Assembly: GCA_963667205.1 (NCBI GenBank) | Contig: OY762959.1 | Location: forward strand, 868,001-932,000 | Reading direction: 5' to 3' | DNA length: 64,000 bases | Source: CF-162 sp963667205 | GTDB taxonomy: Bacteria; Chloroflexota; Dehalococcoidia; SM23-28-2; RBG-16-64-32 | In this document: in pieces, positions 1 to 9,614 of the stretch | Numbering within the stretch: the stretch's first letter is position 1 | Layout of the letters: the number at the start of each line of letters is the position of its first letter | Made by a program: the position numbers and the translations under genes | Notes under the pieces: generated by a model | Told to the model about the DNA's origin: nothing | Seen by the model: the letters and a program-made list of their open reading frames with translations, nothing else | Database searches by the model: none

Positions 1-795
1 ATCCTCGGCAGCGAGCTGACCCGCAAGTACGGCCTCAGCGGACTGCCCGATGACACGATTACGATCCGCTTCGACGGCTCGGCCGGTCAGAGCTTCGGCG
101 CCTTCGTACCGCGCGGCATCACGATGTTCCTGGAGGGCGACTCCAACGACTACGCCGGCAAGGGGCTCTCTGGCGGCAAGCTGATCATCTATCCGCCGAA
201 GGCCTCAACGTTCGTACCCGAAGAGAACATCATCATCGGCAACGTCGCGCTGTACGGCGCCACGAGCGGTATGCTGTTCGCCCGCGGCGTCGCCGGCGAG
301 CGCTTCTGCGTCCGCAATTCGGGCGCGATGGCGGTCGTCGAGGGGATCGGCGACCACGGCTGCGAGTACATGACCGGCGGACGCGTGGTCATTATCGGGA
401 GCACCGGCCGCAACTTCGCCGCCGGCATGAGCGGCGGCATCGCCTACGTCTACGACGCCGACGGCGACTTCCACATCCGCTGCAACCAGGAGATGGTGGA
501 CCTCGAACGGTTGGACGACACGGAGGACCTCGACCTCGTGCGCGGCTTGCTGGAGCGCCACCGCGAGCACACAGGCAGCACCGTCGCCGAGTGGATGCTG
601 GCTGACTGGCCGAAGGTCGCGAAGAAGTTCGTAAAGGTGATGCCGCAAGACTACAAGCGCGTTCTCCGGGAGCAGCTTGAGGAGACGCGCAAGCTGAAGG
701 CCACTACGAGGCGCGGCAACGGCCGGAACGGCGGCAAGAACGGGCGCACGCGCAAGGCCGCAGCGGCGAAGGCGAAGAAGAGCGCCCGTGGGTAA
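1..795 (+). CDS. gltB: Glutamate synthase large subunit, C-terminal part (partial)
   Basis: Open from the left edge, so only the last 264 residues are present. They form the C-terminal GXGXG beta-helix domain of the glutamate synthase alpha subunit: repeated glycine turns such as GKGLSGGKLIIYPP, GNVALYGATSG, GEGIGDHGCEYMTGG-like and GMSGGIAYVYD. The enzyme transfers the glutamine amide nitrogen to 2-oxoglutarate to make glutamate. A basic Lys/Arg/Ala/Gly-rich tail follows from about residue 232. The stop overlaps the GTG start of gltD by 8 bases, so the two subunits are probably translationally coupled. The glutaminase and FMN/Fe-S parts lie outside the window. Confidence 0.95.
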   Translation: MLGSELTRKYGLSGLPDDTITIRFDGSAGQSFGAFVPRGITMFLEGDSNDYAGKGLSGGKLIIYPPKASTFVPEENIIIGNVALYGATSGMLFARGVAGERFCVRNSGAMAVVEGIGDHGCEYMTGGRVVIIGSTGRNFAAGMSGGIAYVYDADGDFHIRCNQEMVDLERLDDTEDLDLVRGLLERHREHTGSTVAEWMLADWPKVAKKFVKVMPQDYKRVLREQLEETRKLKATTRRGNGRNGGKNGRTRKAAAAKAKKSARG

Positions 796-2224
796 GCCCA
801 CCGGCTTCATGGAGTTCGCGCGCGAGGTGCCGAAGCGGCGCCCCGTGAAGAAGCGCATGCACGACTGGCTGGAGGTCTACAAGGACTTCCCGCGGGCGGA
901 CCTGAAGAAGCAGGCGGCGCGCTGCATGGACTGCGGCATTCCGTTCTGCCACCAGGGCTGCCCGCTGGGCAACATCATCCCCGACTGGAACGACCTCGTT
1001 TACCGCGACCTCTGGCGCGAGGCGATCGACCGCCTGCACGCCACCAACAACTTTCCGGAGTTCACGGGGCGCCTCTGTCCGGCACCCTGCGAATCGGCCT
1101 GCGTGCTGAGCATCAACGACGACGCCGTGACGATCAAGCAGATCGAGCTGGAGATCATCGAGCACGCCCGCGACGAAGGCTGGATCAAGCCCGAGCCGCC
1201 GGAACGCCTGACGGGAAAGCGCGTCGCCGTCATCGGCTCCGGGCCCGCCGGCCTCGCCGCCGCGCAGCAGCTCGCCCGCGCCGGCCACGCCGTCACGCTG
1301 TTCGAGCGAGACTCGCGCATCGGCGGGCTCCTGCGCTACGGCATCCCGGACTTCAAGATGGAGAAGTGGGTGATCGACCGCCGTATGGAGCAGATGGAAG
1401 CCGAGGGCGTCGAGTTCCGCCCCAACTCCAACGTCGGCCTGGAGATCGACGCCCGCGACCTGCTCAAGGAGTACGACGCGCTCTGCCTGACGGGCGGCGC
1501 TACACACCCGCGCGACCTGCAGGTGCCGGGACGCGAGCTGACCGGCACGTACTTCGCGATGGACTTCCTGCCCCTGCAGAACAAGCGCAACGCCGGCGAC
1601 GAGATCCCTGAGGCGCAGTTCATTTCGGCGAAGGGCAAGCGGGTGATCATCCTCGGCGGCGGCGACACCGGCGCGGACTGCCTGGGCACCGTGCACCGCC
1701 AGGGCGTCAAGTCGGTGATCCAGATGGAGATCCTGCCACGCCCCTCAGAGCACCGCCCGACGGACGCCCCCTGGCCGACGCACCCGAACATCTACCGCGT
1801 CTCTTCGGCGCACGAAGAGGGCGGCGACCGCGAGTACTCCGTTCAGACGACTCGCCTCACGGGCGAGAACGGCGCCCTCCAGAAGCTCCACGGCAACCAC
1901 GTAGAGTTCGTGCGCGAGGACGGCCGCATGGCGATGAAGGAGCTACCGGGCACGGAGTTCGAGGAGCGCGTCGATCTGCTGCTGCTGGCGATGGGCTTCC
2001 TGGGCCCGGAGCGCTACATGCTCGACCAGCTGGGAGTCGCCGTGAACGACCGCGGAAACGTCGTCTGCGACCGCGACAAGATGACCAGCGTGCCCGGCGT
2101 CTTCACGGCCGGCGACATGACGCGCGGCCAGTCGCTCATCGTCTGGGCGATCCAGGAGGGGCGCACGGCGGCGCGCGGCGTCGACCGCTACCTGATGGGC
2201 GAGACAGCCCTGCCCGGCAACTAG
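788..2224 (+). CDS. gltD: Glutamate synthase small (beta) subunit
   Basis: 478 residues, normal length for GltD, which passes electrons from NADPH through FAD to the large subunit. The N-terminal Fe-S part has the Cys pattern CMDCGIPFCHQGCPLGN, then LCPAPCESAC. An FAD-binding GSGPAGLAAA motif lies near residue 143, and the second dinucleotide motif GGGDTGADC near 291. A C-terminal GD motif (FTAGDMTRGQSLIVWAI) closes the flavoprotein fold. The GTG start overlaps the gltB stop. An 89-base gap without an obvious hairpin separates it from the next gene. Confidence 0.95.
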   Translation: MGKPTGFMEFAREVPKRRPVKKRMHDWLEVYKDFPRADLKKQAARCMDCGIPFCHQGCPLGNIIPDWNDLVYRDLWREAIDRLHATNNFPEFTGRLCPAPCESACVLSINDDAVTIKQIELEIIEHARDEGWIKPEPPERLTGKRVAVIGSGPAGLAAAQQLARAGHAVTLFERDSRIGGLLRYGIPDFKMEKWVIDRRMEQMEAEGVEFRPNSNVGLEIDARDLLKEYDALCLTGGATHPRDLQVPGRELTGTYFAMDFLPLQNKRNAGDEIPEAQFISAKGKRVIILGGGDTGADCLGTVHRQGVKSVIQMEILPRPSEHRPTDAPWPTHPNIYRVSSAHEEGGDREYSVQTTRLTGENGALQKLHGNHVEFVREDGRMAMKELPGTEFEERVDLLLLAMGFLGPERYMLDQLGVAVNDRGNVVCDRDKMTSVPGVFTAGDMTRGQSLIVWAIQEGRTAARGVDRYLMGETALPGN

Positions 2225-2313
2225 ACCGGCCAGCCGCACGCGCTTACAATTTCGCTCGTGCCCGCCCCGTAGCGACACGACGCCCGCCCACAGCCGCCAG
2301 ACGGAGGCCACAC

Positions 2314-3879
2314 GTGCCCGAGAAAGTCAGCATCGACGTCATCCCCAGCATCCGCGACGCCGTATTCGATCTCGTCTCGTCGTACCCGAAGAGCAAGCGC
2401 TTCTGCCGTTACGCCGACGTACGCATCGAGGTCAGTGAGGGCAAGGTGGCGGTCGCTGAGAACGGGATGGACAAGTTCAGCACGGAGGACTACGGCTTCT
2501 CCTTCGGCGTGCGCGTGCTGGCAGGACAGAACGTCGCCGCACCGGGTTACGTCGGCGAGATCGTCGGCGCGGCGGACCTGCCCCGGCTGCAGGGGCGGCT
2601 GCGCGACGCGCTGGACAGCGCCTACCAGCGCGCCGTCGCGAACGCCCGCGGTAAAGACGCCGCGCGGTCCCGGTACGGCGCGCTCGGCTCCTCGCTGTAC
2701 GACCTCGAGCTGGCAACGATCGACGTCCGGCAAGACGAGACGCCGTTCCAGGCGGAGATCGACCCGCGCGACGTCCCGCTGGACGGAGCCATCGACTACG
2801 TGCGTGACGTCTCGGCGCGGGTGCGCGACCTGGACTCCGCAGTCGCTTACAACTACGTCTCGGCGTTCACGCAGCTCCAGCGCCACCTCTTCGCGAGCAG
2901 CGAAGGCGCGAACATCCAGCAGTCCTTCGCAGTCTCGCAGGGGACGACGTTCGTCATCGCGCAGGGCGACGAGGCGCACCAGGAGCTCTACGACTACACC
3001 GGCCACCAGCGCGGCTGGGAGGTGATCACGCACGGCGTCGACGAAGAGTTCATCAAGGTCCAGCACCTGATGGACTTCTCGCTAGAGCTGGCGCGCGACG
3101 CCGTGGCGCTCAGCTCCTGCAAGCCGCTGAAGGCGACCAACAAGGACGTCGTCGTCGTCACCGATCCGCACTACAACGCGCTGCTCTGCCACGAGGTCGT
3201 CGGCCACCCGACGGAGCTGGACCGCGCGCTCAAGTTCGAGACCGGCTACGCGGGGCGCTCCTGGCTCCTCAGCGACATCAACGACAACCAGATCGGCAAG
3301 CGTGTCGGGTCGGACCTCGTGACGGCGTTCAGCGACCCGACGATCGATGGCTTCGGCCACTACATGTACGACGACGAGGGCACGCCGGCGCGCCGGGTCT
3401 ACCACCTGGAGAAGGGCATCTTCAACGGCTTCTCGAACAGCCGCCAGACGGCGGGCTTCTTGGGCGCTGATCCCAACGGACACTACAAGGCCACGGACGC
3501 CTCGCTGGTGCCGCTGATCCGCATGTCGAACACCGCCTTCTCGCCCGGAGACAGTGACCACCACGACATCATCCGCGACGTGGCAGACGGCTACTACGTC
3601 GTCGGCCACCGCATCCCTTCGATCGCTGAGTCGCGCGAGAATTTCCGCATCACGGCGATGAAGGTGTACAAGATCGAGAACGGCGAGATCGGTGAGATGT
3701 TCCGCGACGGCGGCCTGATGAGCGACACGCGCGACTTCTTCCTCAACGTCGACGCCATGGGGGACGACTTCCAGCTGTTCTCGATCCCCAACTGCGGCAA
3801 GGGCCAGCCGATGCAGACGAAGCGCATGTCCAACGGCGGCCCGACGATGCGCTCCCGCGCGCGTCTCACGGGGCGCTAG
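2314..3879 (+). CDS. tldD: TldD family metalloprotease
   Basis: 521 residues. The zinc-protease signature HEVVGHPTELD (HExxxH type, residues about 292-302) followed by GYAGRSWL is typical of TldD, the catalytic half of the TldD/TldE protease that trims modified peptides and short unfolded peptides. The C-terminal part has the conserved ENFRITAMKVYKIENGEIG block. The GTG start is supported by ACGGAGG a few bases upstream. The partner TldE lies two genes downstream at 6024, with an aldolase/dehydrogenase between. Function is by family; the substrate is unknown. Confidence 0.9.
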   Translation: MPEKVSIDVIPSIRDAVFDLVSSYPKSKRFCRYADVRIEVSEGKVAVAENGMDKFSTEDYGFSFGVRVLAGQNVAAPGYVGEIVGAADLPRLQGRLRDALDSAYQRAVANARGKDAARSRYGALGSSLYDLELATIDVRQDETPFQAEIDPRDVPLDGAIDYVRDVSARVRDLDSAVAYNYVSAFTQLQRHLFASSEGANIQQSFAVSQGTTFVIAQGDEAHQELYDYTGHQRGWEVITHGVDEEFIKVQHLMDFSLELARDAVALSSCKPLKATNKDVVVVTDPHYNALLCHEVVGHPTELDRALKFETGYAGRSWLLSDINDNQIGKRVGSDLVTAFSDPTIDGFGHYMYDDEGTPARRVYHLEKGIFNGFSNSRQTAGFLGADPNGHYKATDASLVPLIRMSNTAFSPGDSDHHDIIRDVADGYYVVGHRIPSIAESRENFRITAMKVYKIENGEIGEMFRDGGLMSDTRDFFLNVDAMGDDFQLFSIPNCGKGQPMQTKRMSNGGPTMRSRARLTGR

Positions 3880-3886
3880 GCGGCGC

Positions 3887-5950
3887 ATGAAAGACCTCTG
3901 GCACGACGCCGACGCCGGCGCGGACGAGATCGCGCAGGTCGTCTACCTCTCGAACCTGATCGGCGCCGACGTCGACCTCGTGCAACCGGGAGGCGGCAAC
4001 ACCTCCGTCAAGCTGGCGGAAGACGATGTCTTCGGCGAGCGTGTGAAGACGCTCGCAGTCAAGGGCAGCGGCACCGACCTGCGCACGATCACGGCGGCCG
4101 GGTTCACTCACCTGTCGCTTGCGAGGCTCGCGAACCTCACCGCCGGCCCCCAGGGCGACCGCCGGTCGCCCCCACGCGAGACGGTTTCGGACGATCAGAT
4201 GATGGCGGTCATGCGCGCCTGCATGCTCTACGCGGACCGCGATCCGGTGCCCAGCGTCGAGACGCCGCTGCATTCGGTCATCCCGCATCGGTTCGTCGCT
4301 CACACGCACGACGTCGCCACGCTTTCGCTCAGCGACACGCCCTCCGCGCGTCAGAACGTGGAGCGCGTCTACGGGACAGACGTCGTGTTCCTCGAGTACC
4401 TGCGCCCGGGCTATCCGCTGGCGAAGGGGATGGCAGAGCGCTTCGCCGACGGCCTGCCGGAGGGCGCGACGGGCCTCGTGATGGAGAAGCACGGCCTGAC
4501 TACGTGGGGCGAGACGGCGAAGGAGTGCTACGCCAACCTGCGCGCGATCATCAGGCGCGCCGAGGAGTACCTCTCCGGCCGGGAGAAGCGCTCGTTCGGC
4601 GGCGGATCGCCGTCGCTCGGCGAGGCGGAACGGCGAGACGCAGCCGCGCGCCTCGGCCCGATCATCCGCGGCGAGCTGGACCGCATCGGCTCCTGGCGCA
4701 CGGTGCTCGCCTTCGACGACTCACCGGAGGTGCTGGAGGCCGTTTCGTCGCAGCGGTTCGCGGAGCTGGCGGAACGCGGTGTGATGACGCCGGAGCACAT
4801 CCTGCGCGCCGGGCGGCGTCCGCTGGTGCTGCCGGCGGACGTACAACCTGCTGAGGTCAGCAGTGCTTTCGCCGCCTTCCGCGCGGAGAACGAACGATAC
4901 CTTGGGGCGAACGGGCAGGACGAGCCGATCCCGGACTGGCTGAAGGTGATCGCGGCGCCGGGCGTCGGGGCGTTCTTCGCAGGCAAAGACCGGCGCAACG
5001 CGCTCGTCGCCGCCGCGTGCTACAAGGCGACGTTGCGGGCGATGTCTGGCGCGGAGTCGGTCGAGGCGTTCGAATCGCTCTCGGAGGCCGACGCCTGCGA
5101 GATGGAGTACTGGCCACTGGAGCGGCGCAAGATCGCAGCCGGCCTCAAGGCGACGAAGGCGCTGGACGGAAAGATCGCGCTGGTGATCGGCGCCGCGAGC
5201 GGCATCGGCCGGGCAACGGCGATTCGGTTCGCGGCCGAGGGCGCCCACGTCACGCTGGCCGACCTCGATCTCGGCGGCGCGCAGAAGGCGGCGGACGAGA
5301 TCAACGCAACGTCACCAGAGCGCGCTCGTGCGATCGAGGCCGACGCCTCGGACGCCGCCTCGATGGAGAACGCCGGCCGCGAGGCCGTCCTGCGCTTTGG
5401 TGGGCTCGACGTGCTGTTCTACTCGCCGGGCGTGCCGCCGGTGTTGCATCCGGTCGCGGAGATGGCTGACCAAGAGGTGCGGGCGCAGATGAGCGTGCAC
5501 TACGAGGGCGCGGTCGCCGCCACACGTGAAGCGTCGCAGGTGATGCTTGCGCAGGGGATGGGCGGGCGGCTGATCTACAACGCCTCGAAGGCGGCGTTTG
5601 CGCCGGGCGAGGGCGCGGCGGCCTACGGCGCGGCCAAAGCGGCGCTCGTGCACTACGCGCGCAACGCCGCGAACGAGCTGAGCCGCCACGGCATCACGGC
5701 GAACTACATCAACGCCGACGCGATCGACACTCCGCTCTTCCGCTCGCTCGTCAAGGAGCGCGCCGAGAGCCGGGGCGAGACGGAGGAGGCGACGCTCGCG
5801 CGCTACGCCGAGCGCAGCCTCTTCCGCACGGCGACGGTGCCGCCGGAGGCCGTCGCGGACGCCGCGCTCTGGCTGGCGTCGGAGGCCTCCGCCTACACGA
5901 GCGGCTGCGTGATCACAGTCGGCGGCGGCGCAGAAGCGATGCCACGATGA
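3887..5950 (+). CDS. Bifunctional class II aldolase / short-chain dehydrogenase
   Basis: 687 residues, matching the usual length of the aldolase-SDR fusion family (annotated in other bacteria as rhamnulose-1-phosphate aldolase/alcohol dehydrogenase). The N-terminal 400 residues are a class II aldolase domain with metal-binding AHTHD and a later MEKHGL histidine. The C-terminal 260 residues are an SDR with the Rossmann motif GAASGIGRA, SKAAF and the active-site YGAAK. An aldol cleavage followed by aldehyde oxidation or reduction is expected. The sugar-phosphate substrate cannot be read from sequence and no rhamnose genes are nearby. Starts 8 bases after tldD, so probably cotranscribed. Confidence 0.85.
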   Translation: MKDLWHDADAGADEIAQVVYLSNLIGADVDLVQPGGGNTSVKLAEDDVFGERVKTLAVKGSGTDLRTITAAGFTHLSLARLANLTAGPQGDRRSPPRETVSDDQMMAVMRACMLYADRDPVPSVETPLHSVIPHRFVAHTHDVATLSLSDTPSARQNVERVYGTDVVFLEYLRPGYPLAKGMAERFADGLPEGATGLVMEKHGLTTWGETAKECYANLRAIIRRAEEYLSGREKRSFGGGSPSLGEAERRDAAARLGPIIRGELDRIGSWRTVLAFDDSPEVLEAVSSQRFAELAERGVMTPEHILRAGRRPLVLPADVQPAEVSSAFAAFRAENERYLGANGQDEPIPDWLKVIAAPGVGAFFAGKDRRNALVAAACYKATLRAMSGAESVEAFESLSEADACEMEYWPLERRKIAAGLKATKALDGKIALVIGAASGIGRATAIRFAAEGAHVTLADLDLGGAQKAADEINATSPERARAIEADASDAASMENAGREAVLRFGGLDVLFYSPGVPPVLHPVAEMADQEVRAQMSVHYEGAVAATREASQVMLAQGMGGRLIYNASKAAFAPGEGAAAYGAAKAALVHYARNAANELSRHGITANYINADAIDTPLFRSLVKERAESRGETEEATLARYAERSLFRTATVPPEAVADAALWLASEASAYTSGCVITVGGGAEAMPR

Positions 5951-5995
5951 GCCCTTCGAGAGTCCTACGGACCCGTCGGGCCTCAGGACGATCGG
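5948..5995. repeat. Dispersed palindromic intergenic repeat, copy 1
   Basis: This stretch shares the order CCTTCGAGAG / CCTACGGA / CCGTC / CCTC / ACGA with 57262-57312. It begins in the stop codon of the upstream gene and fills most of the gap before tldE. Its partial self-complementarity suggests a hairpin-forming intergenic repeat. Confidence 0.55.
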
Positions 5996-6023
5996 ACACA
6001 ATCGGCTGGACAGGAGAACCCGA

Positions 6024-7577
6024 ATGATCCCACTGAATGAGCTGAAGAAGGCGGCCGAGGAAGGCCTGGCGCTGCTGAGCGGCGAGGACGATATCGAGGA
6101 GGCGGAGGTGTTCGCCTCTTCGAACAACCTGCTGCTGGCGCGCCTCAACTACACCTCGCACATCCCCTCCAACGGCGTCGAGGAGCCGAAGTCCGTCGTC
6201 AACTACGGGATCGGCGTGCAGGCGGTGTTCCAGGAGGGCGGACGGCGCAAGATCGGCTTCGGGTCCGAGGCGAGCGACATCACCCCGGACGGCGTGCGCG
6301 CGGCGCTCGAGAAGGCCCGCCGCGGCGCCTCAGACGACCCCGAGTTCAAGTCGCTGCCGCGCCCGACCGGCGAGAAGCGCCGGCTCACCAACTACCACGA
6401 CCCGGCGATCATGGACATCAAGGACGAGGCGCTACCGGAGGCCGGTTGGACGGTCGTCAACGGCGCGCTGCGGGTGTTCGAGAAGTCGGAGACGCTCTCG
6501 ACGCTCGTCGACATGCCGGAGAAGCTGCCGGAGCTGGGCCTGATCGTCGGAGGCGATGTGACGCTGATCGGTGAGCGCATCGCCACCGTTTCGACGGCGA
6601 TGCCCGAGGTGCAGACGGACGAGACGACGATGGTGATGTCGTTCATCACGGCGATGGTTGAGCGTGAGAAGGCGAAGGGCAGCGGCTACGCGGCGGCGAC
6701 GCGGCTGGCCGACTTCTCGGACGAGGCCGGCAAGGAGGCGGCGCAGAACGCGATCGCCGGCATCGGCGGCGTGCGGCTGCCGACGGGCGACTACAACGTC
6801 GTCTTCGGCCGCGAGGCGGTGATGGAGATCCTCCACCACATCGTAATGCCGGGGCTGGACACGGGCGTCTTCTACGCCGCGGCCTCGCCGTTCATGGGCA
6901 AGCTGGGTCGAGAGGTCGCCTCGCCGAAGCTTTCGATCGTCGACGACGGCGCAGCGGACGGACTCGTCGGCTCGAAGGGGATCACCTGCGAGGGGCTGCC
7001 AACGGGCCGCACGGAGCTGATCAAGGACGGCAAGCTCGTGGGGCTGCTCTCCAACTGGTACGAGTCGCAGCGCATCCAGAACGACCCGAAGGCGAAGGAG
7101 AAGCTGGGCGCCGACCCGAAGGACTGGCCGGGCGCCTTCGCTCCCCGACACGGGTTCCGTTACGCGATGGGAGGCGGCCGCCACTTCGACACGCAGCCCG
7201 GAACGCACCCGACGAACATCCTGATCCCGGGCGACGTCCCGGACACGGAGGCGATCTGCCGGCTCGCCGGCGACGGCATCTACATCGGGCGGCTGTGGTA
7301 CACGTACCCGGTGAACGGCCTGCGCGCCGGCGACTTCACGGGCACGGTGATCGCCGATTCGTACGTGATCAAGGACGGCCGCCTGGCGGAGCCGATCATG
7401 CCGAACACGCTTCGCGTCAGCGACAACATCGCGAAGGTGCTGGCCGACGTCACCGGCGTGACGCGTGAGGGCAAGCCAACGCTCGTCTGGGCAGCGGACG
7501 AGATCGTCTACGCGCCGGAGATCGCGGTCAAGGGAGTGCACATCGACGCGATCGCCGAGTACATGGACGCGATCTAG
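6024..7577 (+). CDS. tldE: TldE/PmbA family protease component
   Basis: 517 residues of the TldD/PmbA fold without the HExxxH motif, as expected for the non-catalytic TldE partner. The conserved core GREAVMEILHHIVMPGL and ASPKLSIVDDGAADGLVGS blocks are present. AGGAGAA precedes the ATG. With TldD at 2314 it probably forms the heterodimeric protease. The stop TAG overlaps the stop of the convergent gene at 7574 in the tetranucleotide CTAG. Confidence 0.87.
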   Translation: MIPLNELKKAAEEGLALLSGEDDIEEAEVFASSNNLLLARLNYTSHIPSNGVEEPKSVVNYGIGVQAVFQEGGRRKIGFGSEASDITPDGVRAALEKARRGASDDPEFKSLPRPTGEKRRLTNYHDPAIMDIKDEALPEAGWTVVNGALRVFEKSETLSTLVDMPEKLPELGLIVGGDVTLIGERIATVSTAMPEVQTDETTMVMSFITAMVEREKAKGSGYAAATRLADFSDEAGKEAAQNAIAGIGGVRLPTGDYNVVFGREAVMEILHHIVMPGLDTGVFYAAASPFMGKLGREVASPKLSIVDDGAADGLVGSKGITCEGLPTGRTELIKDGKLVGLLSNWYESQRIQNDPKAKEKLGADPKDWPGAFAPRHGFRYAMGGGRHFDTQPGTHPTNILIPGDVPDTEAICRLAGDGIYIGRLWYTYPVNGLRAGDFTGTVIADSYVIKDGRLAEPIMPNTLRVSDNIAKVLADVTGVTREGKPTLVWAADEIVYAPEIAVKGVHIDAIAEYMDAI

Positions 7578-7972
7578 GTCTCGGCCTCGTCCAGCAGCTT
7601 GAGCAGCCGCTTGGGCGCCGTCATACGGAAGCTGTCGGCGACCAGGTCCTCGATCATTCCCCACGGCAGGCCGTCGGCGTCGAGACGGACGCCGATCCAG
7701 CCGTTCTTGCCAACGTAGGGCGGTACGAAGAAGCGTTCCGGGTCGCCGCCGACGAGCGCGTCCTGCGCGCCCGGCTGCGCCTTCATCCAGACGGAAACGC
7801 GGCCGTCGCCCGTCGACACCATCGCGAACATCTTGTCGCGGACACGAAAGGCCGGCGCTTCGTGGCCGCCGAACGCCTTCTCGTGGGCCTCCGGGAAGCG
7901 CATGCAGATGTCACGGAGCTTGTCGATCGGGTCTATCGCGTGCACGGTAGCAGCGACGGGTCGATCCGGCAA
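7574..7972 (-). CDS. MmcQ/YjbR family protein
   Basis: 132 residues (TTG start; a GTG at 7945 is an alternative giving 123 residues). It has the YjbR/MmcQ pattern: a C-terminal basic helix, FAMVSTGDGRVSVWMKA, a PPYVGKNGWIGVRLD block and a final KRLLKLLDE. Members have a CyaY-like double-wing fold and are called DNA-binding by similarity only. The function is unknown. Convergent with tldE. Confidence 0.8.
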   Translation of the reverse strand: MPDRPVAATVHAIDPIDKLRDICMRFPEAHEKAFGGHEAPAFRVRDKMFAMVSTGDGRVSVWMKAQPGAQDALVGGDPERFFVPPYVGKNGWIGVRLDADGLPWGMIEDLVADSFRMTAPKRLLKLLDEAET

Positions 7973-8013
7973 GGGCGACTGAAGCGCGGCATCTCGGTAC
8001 GATAAGAGCAGGC

Positions 8014-9028
8014 ATACCTGAGAAGAGCGATGTCTACGACATTACGATCATCGGCGCGGGCCCGACCGGGCTCTTCTCCGCTTTCTACGCCGGGATGCGT
8101 GGCATGAAGACGAAGATCGTGGAGGCGCTGCCGGAGGCCGGAGGCCAGCTGGCGGTTCTCTACCCCGAGAAGTTCATCTACGACGTGCCTGGCCACCCCA
8201 AGGTGCTAGCTAAAGACCTCGTCAAGCTGCTGATCCAGCAGAGCCACCTCTTTGAGCCGACGTACGTCTTCGACGAGCGCGTGGACACGCTGACCCGGCA
8301 GGAGGTGGACGGTGAGGAGGTCTGGCGCCTCGGCGGTTCCACGGACGAGCATCTCTCCCGAACGGTGGTCCTCACGGCCGGCATCGGTGCGTTCGAGCCG
8401 AACCGGCTGGGCCGGCCGGGCGTCGAGAAGTACGTGAACAACGGCGTCTACTACTTCGTCGAGGACAAGCGGCGGTTCCGCGACAAGCGTATCCTGATCG
8501 TCGGCGGCGGCGACACGGCCGTTGACTGGGCGCTCAACCTCAAGGACTGGGCGAAGGAGATCACGATCATCCACCGCCGCGACGGCTTCCGCGCCCCACG
8601 AGGCGAGCCTGGCGGAGCTGCGCACGACCGATATCCCGATCATGACGTTCTGGGAGCTGAAGAGTATCGACGGCAACGATGGCGTGGAGACGGCGACGAT
8701 CTACGACAACCGCAGCGACGAGGAGAAGACGCTGGACGTCGACGTTGTGCTGATCAACATCGGCTTCAAGGCTGCCCTCGGCCCGATCGCGGGCTGGGGC
8801 CTGGAGATGGTCGGCAAGCGCCACATCCACACGGACGTCTTCATGGAGACGAACCTGCCGGGCGTCTACGCGGCGGGCGACATCGCGGCCGTCGAGGGCG
8901 GCGAGCCGCTAAACCTGATCGTCACGGGGTTCGCGCAAGCGGCCGTCGCCTCCAACGCCGCGAAGTCGAAGATCGACCCGGACGCGCGCATGTTCCCCGG
9001 TCACTCCAGCGAGATGAAGCTGCACTAG
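8014..9028 (+). pseudogene. Ferredoxin-NADP reductase / thioredoxin reductase-like flavoprotein, frameshifted
   Basis: The reading frame begins with YDITIIGAGPTGLFSAFYAG, the FAD-binding motif, at about 8035. The gene runs through EALPEAGGQLAVLYPEK and the NADP motif IVGGGDTAVDW, then breaks at a CCCC run at 8594-8597. Removing one C restores RRDGFRAHEASLAEL and the rest through GVYAAGDIAAVEGG and the C-terminus at 9028. No ATG, GTG or TTG lies between the in-frame stop at 7948 and the FAD motif; the best-placed codon is ATA at 8014. The first ATG (8095) would delete the FAD motif. The family is the bacterial type ferredoxin-NADP+ oxidoreductase. Either two sequence errors or a recently damaged gene. 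Confidence 0.8.
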
Positions 9029-9056
9029 CTTCCGGCGATTCGGCCGGAGAACGCGC

Positions 9057-9602
9057 TCAGGAAGCTGAGCCGTCGCCGGCCTGGTGGAGGCGTTGCTGGC
9101 GTTCGCGCTGATAACCGACTTGCTCCGCTGAGCGGCCGTAGATGTGCGGCACCTCCCAGGCGTGTAGGCCGGCGTATGTATCGAGCTGCGAGCGGTGGTG
9201 CACTTCGTGCTCGAGGCACATCATGAGGATGCGCCAGCCGGAGAGCACACCGTCGGTGTCGATCAGCGGAATCTTGCGCTCGAGCCACTCGGCGGGCGTG
9301 CCATCGAGGCGGCTCGTGAAGAGCTCGAAGCTCTCCTCCAGCGCCGGCAGCCAGTCGTCCTGCGACGCACACTCACGGATCGCGTCGCCGAAGAACCAGC
9401 CTTCGTCGCGATAAGCGCGGGCGAAGTAGAGGCGAGAGCCGGCCATGTGGCGGACGATCTCGCCGATGCTCCAGGAGTTCTCACCCTCTCCCGTCTCCGG
9501 CTTGTAGGACTCGGCCTCGGCGGGCAGCGCACCGATGTCCCGCACCGTGCGCTTGTGGAGGCCCCGATAGTAGCGGAGGTAGCCCTCGATCTCCTTGAAC
9601 AC
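9057..9602 (-). CDS. DinB superfamily protein
   Basis: 181 residues with the DinB/YfiT four-helix metal site pattern: a first histidine in EIVRHMAG and the later HEVHHRSQLDTY. Members are metal-dependent, often thiol transferases using bacillithiol or mycothiol, but the substrate cannot be deduced. The GTG start sits exactly six bases after a TAGACT hexamer, so the transcript may be leaderless. Confidence 0.82.
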   Translation of the reverse strand: MFKEIEGYLRYYRGLHKRTVRDIGALPAEAESYKPETGEGENSWSIGEIVRHMAGSRLYFARAYRDEGWFFGDAIRECASQDDWLPALEESFELFTSRLDGTPAEWLERKIPLIDTDGVLSGWRILMMCLEHEVHHRSQLDTYAGLHAWEVPHIYGRSAEQVGYQRERQQRLHQAGDGSAS

Positions 9603-9608
9603 GCGCCC

Positions 9609-9614
9609 AGTCTA
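9609..9614 (-). promoter_or_regulatory. Leaderless-type -10 element for the 9057-9602 gene
   Basis: TAGACT on the minus strand, then six bases, then the GTG start. No Shine-Dalgarno is possible in that space. It matches the same arrangement at seven other genes here. Confidence 0.5.

Noticed and set aside
704..1696. Long minus-strand ORF of 330 codons
   Set aside because: Lies wholly opposite gltD and its neighbours; its Arg/Ala/Val-rich composition is typical of antisense reading in GC-rich genes.
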